The notes: generated from the letters alone by a model not told the origin. Positions 34,298-43,164 are shown, counted from the first letter of the stretch. The stretch is 64,000 nucleotides of DNA from CBDAQR01 sp965199055 (GCA_965199055.1 CBDAQR010000004.1:558001-622000); one strand, 5' to 3'. Numbers and translations are program-made.

Positions 34298-35215
34298 ATG
34301 CGACGGGTGGACCTCAATCTCCTGTATGTGTTGCGGGAGCTGCTGAAAGAGCCAAATACAACCAAGGTCGCTGAGAAGCTCAATCTCACTCAGTCGGCTG
34401 TCAGTGCCGCGCTCGGTCGTTTGCGCTGGGCCTTTCAAGATGATCTGTTTGTGCGCTCCGGACGCGCGATGGCACCAACCAAGCGTGCCGAAGATCTGCT
34501 GGAGCCGGTCGAAGACATCATTCAGCGTATTGAGAACCTGGTAGAGGAAGTCCACTTCGAGCCGGCTAATCTTTCGCGAAGCTTTAGTCTCGCGACTACC
34601 GATTTTCTATTACAGGCGATTTCTGGGTTGATACTGGCCGAAGTGCATCCACTGGCCCCCAATGCACGTGTCGTCTTCGCGCCGTTGGGTGCAGATACGC
34701 GTGATCGAGTGCGTTCCGGGCATACTGATCTCATTATTGCGCCTTTTCAGGCCGCGTTTCAGGGTGATGAGCAGATCAGCACCCAGGTGCTTTACACCGA
34801 TCACCTGGTGGCTGCTGTCTCGGAAGACTCCGACAAGTACGGCGATAGTATTTCCGAACAGGAACTGGTGGAAGCCACCCACGTTGAATTTAACCCGACG
34901 CTATTCGGCAATGCGCAGGGCTGGAAATCGACGACACAGCTATTCATGGAGGAGCGCGACCTTCAGGTTAAAACCATCGCGGAGTTCATTAACCATACAG
35001 CGCTGCTCTACGCCCTGCGTTATTCCGATGTGATTGCATTGATGCCGAGGAAATTGGTCGATGTGTTCGGTAAGGATGCCGGGGTGAAGCCGCTGGCGTT
35101 GCCCTATGAGACGCCGGAATTTGAGGTCGGCCTCATGTGGAACAGCGCCCAGGACAAAGACCCGGAACACCTCTGGTTTCGGGAGCGCGTTGCGATGGCC
35201 CTGGACAGCTTGTAA
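34298..35215 (+). CDS. LysR family transcriptional regulator (NodD/NahR-like)
   Basis: Regulator of 305 residues. The HTH (NLLYVLRELLKEPNTTKVAEKLNLTQSAVSAALGRLRWAF) fills residues 4-60, and the effector domain follows. The opening MRRVDLNLLYVL is the form seen in NahR/NodD-type activators, which often respond to aromatic compounds. It sits between the amidohydrolase and extradiol dioxygenase genes, so it is a plausible controller of the ring-cleavage genes on both sides. Ligand unknown. Confidence 0.92.
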   Translation: MRRVDLNLLYVLRELLKEPNTTKVAEKLNLTQSAVSAALGRLRWAFQDDLFVRSGRAMAPTKRAEDLLEPVEDIIQRIENLVEEVHFEPANLSRSFSLATTDFLLQAISGLILAEVHPLAPNARVVFAPLGADTRDRVRSGHTDLIIAPFQAAFQGDEQISTQVLYTDHLVAAVSEDSDKYGDSISEQELVEATHVEFNPTLFGNAQGWKSTTQLFMEERDLQVKTIAEFINHTALLYALRYSDVIALMPRKLVDVFGKDAGVKPLALPYETPEFEVGLMWNSAQDKDPEHLWFRERVAMALDSL

Positions 35216-35329
35216 AACGCCTAGCGCTATCTATTGCCGGTATTCATCATTGGTATTGGCAGCTTTCGTTGTTGTCATTTAACCAATGCCCATATGGTTT
35301 AGCCTTTATCAGTGCAGGCAGGAATCAGC

Positions 35330-36262
35330 ATGAGCAAGATTACGCGGTTGGTATACCCGGTGTTCGAGGTGAAGGACCTGGCCAAATGGCAGGTATTTGC
35401 CGATAACGCCTGGGGTTTGCCACTCCAGAACAGCGGAGTGGGCGATAGCGAGATAGTCATCGACGAGTCTGGCTGCCGCATCATTTTGCGCCAGGGCAAG
35501 GCCAACGACATTGTTGCGGCCGGCTGGGAATGCGACGATCTTGAGGGGCTTTATTCCAGTCTGGAACAGGCCGGTGCCAGTCCCCAGTGGGCCGATGAGG
35601 CGTTTGCTAACACTCGCGGTACAGACCGTCTTTTCACGGTTACTGATCCGAGTGGCGTCGAGCTGGAAGTTTTCTCGAGTTCATCGTCAAGCAACGGTTT
35701 TATTGCATCCAAACACGGCCTGGATTTCGTGACGGGTGAAATGGGGTTTGGCCATATAACTCTCGTCACCGGCGCTTATGATGCACTCGAGGATTTCTAC
35801 CGTCAGCAATTGGGTATGGGGCTCAGCGACTATATTGACTGGGAAATTGTCAACGGCGTGAAGTTGCACCTGGGCTTCTTCCACGCTAATCCGCGCCATC
35901 ATTCCCTGGCAGCGGGGCGCATGTCGGGCCTGCCGCGCCGCTTGCACCACTTTATGTTGCAGGTGAAAGATCGCCATCAGGTGGGTGCTTCCTTCGATCG
36001 CATTCGGAATCATAAAATTCGGGTAGCCAACGAGATCGGCGTGCATCCGAATTGCCACACCTTCTCCTTTTACGTCAAAACGCCTTCGGGCTTTGAAATG
36101 GAGCTGGGCGCCGAGGGCAGGAGTGTCGATGTGAATGACACCGAGCGCGAGATACCCACCTATGACTGTCTCAGCATCTGGGGACACAAAATGTCTGCGC
36201 GGGACCAGCTTCCGCTAAAAGCGTTGGCCACCGTGAAGAAGTGGACCGGGGGTGTGCCCTGA
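35330..36262 (+). CDS. Type I extradiol dioxygenase (VOC family, BphC-like)
   Basis: Ring-cleavage dioxygenase of 310 residues, starting at ATG 35330 behind AGGCAGGA. Two vicinal-oxygen-chelate modules are visible. The Fe2+ ligands expected from BphC are H142 (GFGHITLVTG), H207 (LHHFMLQV) and E258 (SGFEMELG), with the conserved RHHSL and Y248 also present. It would open a catechol next to its hydroxyls, the step between the hydroxylase and the C-C hydrolase encoded upstream. It overlaps the GST gene by one base. The enzyme class is firm and the substrate (biphenyl, steroid, propionate side-chain type) is open. Confidence 0.92.
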   Translation: MSKITRLVYPVFEVKDLAKWQVFADNAWGLPLQNSGVGDSEIVIDESGCRIILRQGKANDIVAAGWECDDLEGLYSSLEQAGASPQWADEAFANTRGTDRLFTVTDPSGVELEVFSSSSSSNGFIASKHGLDFVTGEMGFGHITLVTGAYDALEDFYRQQLGMGLSDYIDWEIVNGVKLHLGFFHANPRHHSLAAGRMSGLPRRLHHFMLQVKDRHQVGASFDRIRNHKIRVANEIGVHPNCHTFSFYVKTPSGFEMELGAEGRSVDVNDTEREIPTYDCLSIWGHKMSARDQLPLKALATVKKWTGGVP

Positions 36263-37062
36263 TGGCTGAAGTAGCGCTTTATCATGCAGATCTGTCTCCC
36301 TGCGCCCACAAGGTGCGACTGGTACTCGAGGAGCGCCAGATAGAATTCGAAAGCAAGAAGATCGACCTTATAGCCAGGGAGAATCTGCAGCCCGAGTATT
36401 TGGCGATCAACCCGAAGGGCGTTGTGCCCTCCCTGGTGCATGGCGATAACATCGTCACCGAATCGACAGTGATCAACGAATACCTCGAAGAGGTGTTTGA
36501 GCAGAATCCGCTTATGCCGAGCGACCCTATGGGCAAGGCGCGCGTGCGCCTGTGGACCAAGTGGGTGGACGAACAACTGCATCCAAATAGTATGCCTGTC
36601 ATATTCGGGGGCCTCGCGCGTTTCCCGTGGTTGGCCAAAACTGAGGAGGAGCGCAACGCGCTGCTTGCCAAAGTGCCTGACCCCGTGCGCCGCGCCAGGC
36701 AGGAAAGACTGATTGAGCATGGGCTGGAGGCGCCTGATGTGCCGCCAGCACTGGCCGTCTGGCGCCAGACCTTCGAAAAGATCGAGCAGCAACTTGGCAG
36801 CACGGAATGGTTAGCGGGAGATGCGATCACCATCGCTGATTGTTCCTTGGCGGTCTACATGTTCATCATGAAGTACCTGCAGGCGGATGCCGTATTTGAT
36901 AACTACGCCGCCCTGGGCGAATGGATGGAACGCATGATGGCGCGGCCAGCATTCGATGCGGCGATCATGCCTTACATCGCCAAGGAGCGTTGGGAGTTGA
37001 TTGCCAATGTGGCCGGCAACACCGGGCCAGAGCTGAACCAGAAAATTTTTAGCGCTGCGTAG
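36262..37062 (+). CDS. Glutathione S-transferase family protein
   Basis: Protein of 266 residues. The thioredoxin fold (ALYHADLSPCAHKVRLVLEERQIEFESKKIDL) opens it, with the catalytic serine or cysteine in SPC. The cis-proline loop KGVVPSLVHGDNIVTES follows, and the helical domain ends in WLAGDAITIADCSLAVYMF. The extra insertion of about 60 residues in the middle makes it longer than usual. GST genes are common in aromatic operons, where they may isomerise or detoxify intermediates. Translation is coupled to the dioxygenase gene by a one-base overlap. Confidence 0.88.
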   Translation: MAEVALYHADLSPCAHKVRLVLEERQIEFESKKIDLIARENLQPEYLAINPKGVVPSLVHGDNIVTESTVINEYLEEVFEQNPLMPSDPMGKARVRLWTKWVDEQLHPNSMPVIFGGLARFPWLAKTEEERNALLAKVPDPVRRARQERLIEHGLEAPDVPPALAVWRQTFEKIEQQLGSTEWLAGDAITIADCSLAVYMFIMKYLQADAVFDNYAALGEWMERMMARPAFDAAIMPYIAKERWELIANVAGNTGPELNQKIFSAA

Positions 37063-37155
37063 TATCTCTCGCTAAAGGTGTGTGACGCTATATTGACGTG
37101 GGTGGTAACCTTTCGGCTGTCTAGAAAGTTCGCTCGCGCAAGAGGGTAGCTCAGC

Positions 37156-38136
37156 ATGCCGATACGGATAATCAACGCAGAGGAAGTGCGTCAGTTGCTT
37201 CCTATGGCGGAGTGCATCGACGTCATGGAGCCGGCGATGATAGCGGCCTCGTCCGGTACTATCGCGATTCCACCCCGGCAATTCTCTCCGCTGATTGATG
37301 ACTCTGGCCTGTTTGGCATGATGCCCGGCTCCTCGGCCGAGCTGGGCAACTATGGTGCCAAGGTCATCAGTTTGCACCCCGACAACCCGGCAGCTGGGCG
37401 CCCGGCCATTCAGGGATTCGTGACGCTGTTTGATCATGCCACAGGCGCGCCTGTTGCGATCATCGAAGGAGCAGAGGTGACTGCCATTCGCACCGCGGCT
37501 GCCTCAGGGCTTGCGACACGCTTATTGGCGCGCGAAGCTGCCAGCAGTTGCGGCATCTTCGGTATCGGCGTGCAAGCGATTACTCATATCGATGCTATGT
37601 GTGCGGTGCGCCCCGTTACGGACATTGTCATCTGGGGCAGAGATGCTAAACGCACCGCGGCCTTCGCTGCTGAACAGGCGGAGCGCAGGGGGTTGCGCGT
37701 GCGAGCGACGGAACAGCCCGGAGAAGCCGCTGCCTGCGACCTTGTGTGTACTGTGACCGGTTCACTCGAACCCATTTTGAAGGGTGCGTGGGTGCAGCCC
37801 GGTGCGCACGTGAATCTGGTGGGTGCGCACAGCCTGCGTACACGCGAATCCGACAGCGACCTCATCGCCAGGTCGGCTCTCTACACCGACCTGATGGAGT
37901 CCTGTCGCAACGAGGGTGGCGATTTCATGATTCCGCTAGAGGAGGGCGTGATCGACCAAAGTGCGATCCGCGGTGAATTAGGTCAGTTGTGCCAGGGCCA
38001 GCTGGCTGGTCGAGACAATGACGAGCAAATCACCGTCTACAAGTCCCTGGGTATCACCGCCCAGGATCTCTTTGCTGCGCGCCATGTGCTGAACAAGGCA
38101 ATCGATAGCGGTATCGGTACCGAGGTGCCTTTCTAG
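37156..38136 (+). CDS. Ornithine cyclodeaminase/mu-crystallin family protein
   Basis: NAD(P)-binding protein of 326 residues. MPIRIINAEEVRQLLPMAECIDVMEPAM opens the dimer domain, EGAEVTAIRTAAASGLATRLLAREAASSCGIFGIGVQA carries the family signature with a degenerate Rossmann glycine motif, and LVGAHSLRTRESDSDLIARS follows. Known members deaminate ornithine, reduce imines or act on amino-acid-like substrates. In this context a reductase for an imine or keto product is possible. It is 93 bases after the GST gene. Confidence 0.87.
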   Translation: MPIRIINAEEVRQLLPMAECIDVMEPAMIAASSGTIAIPPRQFSPLIDDSGLFGMMPGSSAELGNYGAKVISLHPDNPAAGRPAIQGFVTLFDHATGAPVAIIEGAEVTAIRTAAASGLATRLLAREAASSCGIFGIGVQAITHIDAMCAVRPVTDIVIWGRDAKRTAAFAAEQAERRGLRVRATEQPGEAAACDLVCTVTGSLEPILKGAWVQPGAHVNLVGAHSLRTRESDSDLIARSALYTDLMESCRNEGGDFMIPLEEGVIDQSAIRGELGQLCQGQLAGRDNDEQITVYKSLGITAQDLFAARHVLNKAIDSGIGTEVPF

Positions 38137-38171
38137 AGCATTGGCGCACCATATTGCGCTAGGCTAAATGA

Positions 38172-39080
38172 ATGGACGATTTTGCCAGTCGAGCCCTTTT
38201 CAACCTTGTCGCATCGCAACTGCGTGATGCGGGCGTCGTCGCAAGCCCCTCATCTCAGTTCGAGGGGAAGATCGAGAGCGCTCGCAAGGCAGATTTGCTG
38301 AGTGCGGCGCTGGAGCAGGTAGGTGCGCCGGCGATAGTGGCTATCGGCCAGGGTATTCGGGCTGGGCTCTTCGATCATACCTTGCAGGTGCTACTCGGTG
38401 CGCGTGAACCGACAGACCTGATGGATCGGTGGCAGCGGCTGGAGCGCTATTATCATGGCAAACACCGCACGAGAATCCTCGAGGCGTCTCCTCAAAGCTT
38501 CTCGATTGAACATTATTCGATTAGCTCGCAAGCGCCGTCCGCTGGAGAAGATCTGCTGATAGCCGGTTTGATTGCAGTGCTACTTCAGCAGACAGGCTGT
38601 CGGCTGCTCAGTTTAGCGTTGGGTGCGTCAATGACGAAGTTTATCCACCAGGATCGTATGATCGAGGGAGTGAGCGCGCCGAACGATACGTCTATATGGC
38701 ACTTCAATTGGCAATCCCATCTGCCTCCCGAGCGTCAGGCCTTGCCGGTAACCGAGTCTGATGCGATATCCGATCAGCTCTCTCGATTGATGCGCGAAGA
38801 TCTCGGCAGAAACTGGCGACTTGCCACGGCAGCGCGTGCTCTGGGTCTTTCGACTCGGACACTGCAACGGATACTGAAGAGAGAAGGCGCATCCTTTCAG
38901 GGCGTGCTTAGAACCGTAAGAGTCGAGCACTCCGCCGAGCTGCTGTCTGCGGGAGATATGACATTGGCAGAAGCTGGTTTTGCCTGCGGGTTTGCCGACC
39001 AGGCCCATTTCAGCCGTGATTTTAAGCTCCGCTTCAATATGCCGCCTTCAGATTACGCGGGAATTGCCGCGCAAAGTTAG
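38172..39080 (+). CDS. AraC family transcriptional regulator
   Basis: Regulator of 302 residues. The carboxyl HTH pair is clear (NWRLATAARALGLSTRTLQRILKREGASFQGVLR; TLAEAGFACGFADQAHFSRDFKLRFNMPPSDY). The amino-terminal 200 residues are an unassigned sensor domain. It lies 35 bases after the cyclodeaminase-like gene in the same direction and precedes a Tat-type SDR gene. It may control either neighbour. No binding site was recognised. Confidence 0.88.
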   Translation: MDDFASRALFNLVASQLRDAGVVASPSSQFEGKIESARKADLLSAALEQVGAPAIVAIGQGIRAGLFDHTLQVLLGAREPTDLMDRWQRLERYYHGKHRTRILEASPQSFSIEHYSISSQAPSAGEDLLIAGLIAVLLQQTGCRLLSLALGASMTKFIHQDRMIEGVSAPNDTSIWHFNWQSHLPPERQALPVTESDAISDQLSRLMREDLGRNWRLATAARALGLSTRTLQRILKREGASFQGVLRTVRVEHSAELLSAGDMTLAEAGFACGFADQAHFSRDFKLRFNMPPSDYAGIAAQS

Positions 39081-39187
39081 TTGCCGTGGCATCGATAAGA
39101 TGGCGCGATTATTCAAGACACCGGCGCTGACTTACAGCACTCTGTTAGGCCTTTGCACACCAAGGGATTTTTGCAGGAGGTAATGCT

Positions 39188-40213
39188 GTGACTCAAGATA
39201 CTTTGCAACGTCGTCAGTTTCTCAAACAGGTAGTGGCGCTAAGCATTCTCAGCGCTTTGCCGTCTTCCCTGTTGGCGCAGGTCCTGACCCGTGATCCGGT
39301 TCGTAGCCCTTACGGGGGTCGTTCTACTGCGGAAGGGGTCACCGAAGGGCTGGACCTGACAGGTCAAACCATCGCTATTACCGGCTGCAATTCGGGTCTG
39401 GGCCTTGAGACTATGCGGGTCTTAGCCCTGCGCGGCGCTCATGTAATCGGTATCGCGCGCACGCAAGATAAGGCTGAAGCCGCTTGTGCGAGCGTCGACG
39501 GTAAAACCACGCCCGTGTTTCTCGATCTTGCAGACTGGGATTCAGTTGTCAGCTGTGCTGAGCGTATTAAGGCAATGAACTTTAGTCTGGACTCGCTGAT
39601 TACCAATGCCGGCATCATGGCGCTGCCGGAGCTGGAACTGGTGAACGGCGTCGAGAAGCAATTTGCTGTGAATCACCTCGGCCACTTTATCCTCATAAAC
39701 CAACTGCGAGAGCAGGTGCTGGCAGCACCGCAAGGGCGTTTTGTGATCCTCAGCTCCGGGTTACACGAACGCGCCGAGAACGGAATCGAGTTTGATAACC
39801 TCGACGGTAGCCAGCACTACGATCCCTGGGTGGCTTATGGCGTGTCGAAGCTGGCGAATGCACTTTGCGCAAGAGAGTTGGCCAGACAAATAGAGCAAAC
39901 CGATGCAACGGCTAACAGCCTGCATCCCGGGGTGATAAAGACCAACCTGGTGCGGCATCTACCCGGTTGGCAGCAGTGGGGCATGCGCGTGTTCGGCGGA
40001 TTGTTCCTGAAAGACATTCCCGAGGGCGCTGCGACCAGTTGTTATGTCGCAACCAACCCAGAGCTTGAAGGCGTGCGGGGATTCTTCTTCGCGGACTGCA
40101 ATGTGACGGACGATCACAGCGATTACGTGTATGACGATGCCATGGCGAAGCAGCTTTGGGCGGTGTCAGAGGAACTAACCAAGGACTACCTGCCCGCTGT
40201 ATCTACAGTTTGA
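39188..40213 (+). CDS. SDR family protein with twin-arginine-type signal
   Basis: Protein of 341 residues with GTG start behind GGAGG. LQRRQFLKQVVALSILSALPSSLLA is a Tat-like signal (RRQFLK), then the SDR domain begins near residue 57 (GQTIAITGCNSGLGLETMRVLALRGAHVIG), with NAG in SLITNAGIMALPELE and the catalytic YGVSKLANAL near 218. The domain resembles retinol-dehydrogenase-like or light-dependent protochlorophyllide-reductase-like SDRs. Export of an NAD(P)-dependent enzyme is unusual because the periplasm lacks free NAD(P). It may act on a membrane-derived lipid or carry tightly bound cofactor. Confidence 0.85.
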   Translation: MTQDTLQRRQFLKQVVALSILSALPSSLLAQVLTRDPVRSPYGGRSTAEGVTEGLDLTGQTIAITGCNSGLGLETMRVLALRGAHVIGIARTQDKAEAACASVDGKTTPVFLDLADWDSVVSCAERIKAMNFSLDSLITNAGIMALPELELVNGVEKQFAVNHLGHFILINQLREQVLAAPQGRFVILSSGLHERAENGIEFDNLDGSQHYDPWVAYGVSKLANALCARELARQIEQTDATANSLHPGVIKTNLVRHLPGWQQWGMRVFGGLFLKDIPEGAATSCYVATNPELEGVRGFFFADCNVTDDHSDYVYDDAMAKQLWAVSEELTKDYLPAVSTV

Positions 40214-40245
40214 AGCTGGCGCAACTAAGGCCGCCAGGCGCTTAC

Positions 40246-40677
40246 TCAGCTTTCTGCAGATTCACCCAGTGCGGTTCTTAAAGGCTGTGGAATCGGCGAG
40301 CTCCTGGCATCGCCTGCGAGCCGGTGCACCATCACCGATTTGCCGCGCACGGTGACTTCACCCGCCTGGCAGATATCGCAGTAGATGCTGACAGAGCTAG
40401 TGCCCAGCTTTACGTCGCTAATACGTATCACCACATCCTGCCCATATTGGGTCTCTCGCACGAAGTCGATATTCAGCGCTGCAATGACCCAGTTGTTGGA
40501 GCTGGTGACTCCGGCTTGCTCGTGTACGTGTTCCATGAAACGCACGCGGCCCAATTCGAACCAGCCACTGATAGCGACGTTATTGATATGGCCCTGTAGG
40601 TCTGTTTCATAGACTCGCGGAGATACAGCGAATTCAAATTGGGGAGTAGTGATTGTGGATGGAGATGGTTCAGACAT
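40246..40677 (-). CDS. Acyl-CoA thioesterase, YbgC/FadM hot-dog family
   Basis: Thioesterase of 143 residues starting at the ATG at 40677 (MSEPSPSTITTPQFEF). The longer frame runs through a Met-Glu tandem repeat and is not believed. The hot-dog motif YETDLQGHINNVAISGWFELGRVRFMEH, with the catalytic aspartate in TDLQGHINN, defines the 4-hydroxybenzoyl-CoA thioesterase-like family. It cuts acyl-CoA to free acid and CoA in the cytoplasm. A hexanucleotide repeat lies 46 bases upstream of its start. Confidence 0.85.
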   Translation of the reverse strand: MSEPSPSTITTPQFEFAVSPRVYETDLQGHINNVAISGWFELGRVRFMEHVHEQAGVTSSNNWVIAALNIDFVRETQYGQDVVIRISDVKLGTSSVSIYCDICQAGEVTVRGKSVMVHRLAGDARSSPIPQPLRTALGESAES

Positions 40678-40722
40678 TTTTCTCTTAGGGTTGGTGCAGC
40701 TATATTGAGCGAAGAATACTAG

Positions 40723-40788
40723 CATCTCCATCTCCATCTCCATCTCCATCTCCATCTCCATCTCCATCTCCATCTCCATCTCCATCTG
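40723..40788. repeat. Hexanucleotide tandem repeat, ten CATCTC units and one variant
   Basis: Ten perfect copies of CATCTC occupy 40723-40782, followed by CATCTG to 40788. The array sits in the divergent region between the thioesterase gene and the DUF3649 operon. On the minus strand it reads as an uninterrupted (Glu-Met)n frame. A hexamer does not shift reading frames, so copy-number changes would act by changing spacing. Slipped-strand variation is inferred and not shown. Confidence 0.95.
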
Positions 40789-40887
40789 CATGCAGGGTGG
40801 TTCCTGCTGTGACTTTCGGTTTCGCTCCGGTACCGCCAAGGTGTGAATTTCTGATTTGCATGGGTGACAGGGTCTTGCTTGCTATAT

Positions 40888-40906
40888 TAGAATGAGAATT
40901 ATTCCT
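40888..40906 (+). promoter_or_regulatory. Fur box upstream of the DUF3649/PepSY operon
   Basis: TAGAATGAGAATTATTCCT matches the 19-bp Fur consensus GATAATGATAATCATTATC at 12 of 19 positions, including eight of nine in AATGAGAAT. It lies 23-41 bases before the first gene of an operon whose PepSY and DUF3649 families are repeatedly linked to iron uptake, which makes iron repression likely. It has not been tested. Confidence 0.6.
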
Positions 40907-40928
40907 ATTTAAGCGAGTGTTATCTTGA

Positions 40929-41291
40929 ATGTCTGCCGTGGTAGAAGCCGGACAAAACGCAGAAACACCAGCCTCTGATGCTGGCCATGCTAGGCGCAGC
41001 CTGATCCTGCGCTGGATATTGGCCGGTCCTGTCGCGCTAGTGGCTGCCATTCTGACTATGGCGGCAATGCCGATGTGGCTGCCACAGGGAGAGGGGGGTG
41101 TGAACCACCTCGCGTTTAGCGTTGTGTTGTTCCCCGCCATCTGGGCCGTCTATCTGATGTATGTGCTCCTGGAAGAAAGGATGAAGCGAGCGGCCCTCGT
41201 TTTGTCAGTACTGGTGCTTGCCAACGCTCTCCCGGTAGCGTTAACCGTGATGAAGTTAATGGCGTCTATGCAATCGGGAGGAGAAGCATGA
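40929..41291 (+). CDS. DUF3649 family inner-membrane protein
   Basis: Membrane protein of 120 residues with three hydrophobic helices (LILRWILAGPVALVAAILTMAAM, LAFSVVLFPAIWAVYLMYVLL, AALVLSVLVLANALPVALTV). The pattern fits DUF3649, a family that sits beside PepSY proteins in siderophore and iron loci. It is the first gene of a Fur-box-led operon and overlaps the PepSY gene by four bases. The mechanism is unknown; a role in iron release or siderophore recycling is an inference from association. Confidence 0.8.
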   Translation: MSAVVEAGQNAETPASDAGHARRSLILRWILAGPVALVAAILTMAAMPMWLPQGEGGVNHLAFSVVLFPAIWAVYLMYVLLEERMKRAALVLSVLVLANALPVALTVMKLMASMQSGGEA

Positions 41292-42892
41292 TTGCCCTGT
41301 CGCAGGCGCGCACACAGCGTTTACTGGCCGTCCACGGATGGTCGGGCACTATTCTTGGACTCTTTCTCTACGTCGTGGTTTTAACCGGCACCATTGCAGT
41401 GCTCGCTCACGAAATTGGCGTCTGGTCCGCCGGCGGTGTAACACTTGAAGAACCTCTCTCAGTGCCAGTAGATGAGATCGTGAAAGCGCAGATCGAGTCG
41501 ACGCCAGAAAAATGGCATGAAGAGATTGGCGTGTTTCAGAGCCTTTCCGGCAACCTGCGGGTTTGGATGCATACACATGATACCCATCCGGAATCGGGCA
41601 ATATCGAGGATTATGGCCGCCTGGTAGAGGTCGACCCGGTTAGTCGAGAGATCGTGAGTGATCAGGAAGGCTGGGCCAGGGATGTGTTTCGTAGCGATCC
41701 CAAGTCGGCGCTGGAGCGTTTCATACTCGACCTGCATATTACCCTGCATCTTCCGCGGCCCTGGGGACTTTACGCGACGGGAATTCTCGGATTTGTGATG
41801 CTATTGGCGGCGATCACCGGGCTGCTAATTCATAGGCATCTGATTAAAGAAGCGTTTCTTGCACCGCGTGGTAGCGGCAAGCTGCTGACTCGTCGTGATC
41901 GCCACGTGCTGGCCGGAACCTGGTCGCTGATTTTTGCGTTTGTGTTGGCTTTTACCGGTGCTTTCTTTAGCTTCGCGGCTTCATTGGCACTGCCGGTGGT
42001 GGCGGCGACCGGTTTCGGTGGCGACCAGCAGGCGATGATCGAATCGCTGATTGGGGTGCAGGCAGAGGAAGATCCAACAGTTTCAGCGCTGGCGAGTCTG
42101 GACACAATGAAAGCCACAGCCCAAGCCGAGTTAGGCTCAATTCCCAGTAGTTTAAGTATTTCGAATTACGGCCGGGCTGATGCTCGGGTGGTGATGGCGC
42201 ACCCGCCGGCGGACGGAGGCCTCACTGGAAAGCAGGTGACTTTTAACGGCTCGACGGGAGAATACCTGGGCGAAAAGCCGCCCATCGGCACTGCTCCCTC
42301 CGCGGGCGCTGGCCTCATTACCTTAATGGCGCCTCTTGACTTCGGCAATTTCGCGGGTTTGCTCTCCAAGGCCGTTTGGGTCGCCCTGGGCATAGCGATG
42401 ACGTATGTCACCTTTACCGGGCTGCAATTATGGGTGCGGCGAAGAGAAGCCGAACCATTGTGGCAAGGCTTTGGGCATTGGGTGAGTGTGGTTGGTGTAG
42501 GTACACCGCTGGCGTTGGCCCTGTGCGCCCACGTGTTTTTTGTCGCTCTTCACCTGGGAGTAGATGCCGCGTACTGGACTGCTCTCGGATTTGTGATCCC
42601 CAGTGTGCTGATAGTGATGCTGGGTATCGTGCGCAGGCGACAGTCAGTGCAATTGGAAGTGGCCATGGCCTGGTGCCTGGCAGCGGCGCTGTTGATGTTG
42701 CCACTGACGCGTATTCTGACTGGTGGTCCTGATTGGGCAATGGCGATGGCCGGACAGGATGGCATTGTGGTTGGCATGGACCTGTTGATGGTGATCATGG
42801 GCGCTTTGGTGATGCTCTGGCAGTCGCCTGGCCTCCGGCAGCGCCTCGCCAGTATTGGAATTCTTCGCATGGAGCGGCCTGCCACGGCATGA
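41288..42892 (+). CDS. PepSY-associated TM helix protein (PiuB-like)
   Basis: Integral protein of 534 residues with four or more transmembrane helices (TILGLFLYVVVLTGTIAVLAHEI, GILGFVMLLAAITGLLIHR, LAGTWSLIFAFVLAFTGAFFSF, ALGIAMTYVTFTGLQLWVRR). Periplasmic PepSY-type regions lie between them. Relatives such as PiuB and FoxB are encoded beside siderophore receptors and probably reduce or release ferric siderophores at the inner membrane. The conserved HGWSG and HRH histidines could bind haem or metal. It is coupled to both neighbours by ATGA overlaps. Confidence 0.88.
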   Translation: MIALSQARTQRLLAVHGWSGTILGLFLYVVVLTGTIAVLAHEIGVWSAGGVTLEEPLSVPVDEIVKAQIESTPEKWHEEIGVFQSLSGNLRVWMHTHDTHPESGNIEDYGRLVEVDPVSREIVSDQEGWARDVFRSDPKSALERFILDLHITLHLPRPWGLYATGILGFVMLLAAITGLLIHRHLIKEAFLAPRGSGKLLTRRDRHVLAGTWSLIFAFVLAFTGAFFSFAASLALPVVAATGFGGDQQAMIESLIGVQAEEDPTVSALASLDTMKATAQAELGSIPSSLSISNYGRADARVVMAHPPADGGLTGKQVTFNGSTGEYLGEKPPIGTAPSAGAGLITLMAPLDFGNFAGLLSKAVWVALGIAMTYVTFTGLQLWVRRREAEPLWQGFGHWVSVVGVGTPLALALCAHVFFVALHLGVDAAYWTALGFVIPSVLIVMLGIVRRRQSVQLEVAMAWCLAAALLMLPLTRILTGGPDWAMAMAGQDGIVVGMDLLMVIMGALVMLWQSPGLRQRLASIGILRMERPATA

Positions 42893-43164
42893 TCGAACTG
42901 TTGTACTGTCTTGGCGGCTGGATCGTATCCAGTATCTGTCTTGTTCTGCTCGCCAGAGCAGACTCTAAGCGTCATCGGGCGCATGGTTTGTCGCTCCCCG
43001 ACATAACGGTAAGCAAAAGCGGTTTGTGGCTTGGTGTAATCGCGCCTGGGGTTCTAATCAGTATTGCCGGGTCTCTGGCGGCGGTCATAATGTGGGCGGG
43101 TGGTGTTACCATTCTTGGCTGGTTGGTGGCTCTAAGACCGCCCATTCAATCTGGCCATAAATGA
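42889..43164 (+). CDS. DUF3325 family membrane protein
   Basis: Protein of 91 residues starting MIELLYCLGGWIVSSICLV at the ATG of an ATGA overlap with the PepSY gene. It has three short hydrophobic helices (IVSSICLVLLA, LWLGVIAPGVLISIAGSLAAVIM, GVTILGWLVAL). Family members of DUF3325 are encoded with PepSY and DUF3649 partners in iron loci, and the three-gene order seen here matches that set. The longer frame starting 52 codons earlier overlaps the PepSY gene and is rejected. Function unknown. Confidence 0.75.
   Translation: MIELLYCLGGWIVSSICLVLLARADSKRHRAHGLSLPDITVSKSGLWLGVIAPGVLISIAGSLAAVIMWAGGVTILGWLVALRPPIQSGHK

Noticed and set aside
40678..40839. Amino-terminal extension of the thioesterase with a Met-Glu repeat
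   Set aside because: The hot-dog domain begins normally at MSEPSPST, and the extension is translated tandem repeat with no family match.
40700..41140. Minus-strand frame of 146 codons with a long Gly-Asp repeat
   Set aside because: The Gly-Asp repeat is only the hexanucleotide array read in another frame, and the rest lies antisense to the DUF3649 gene.
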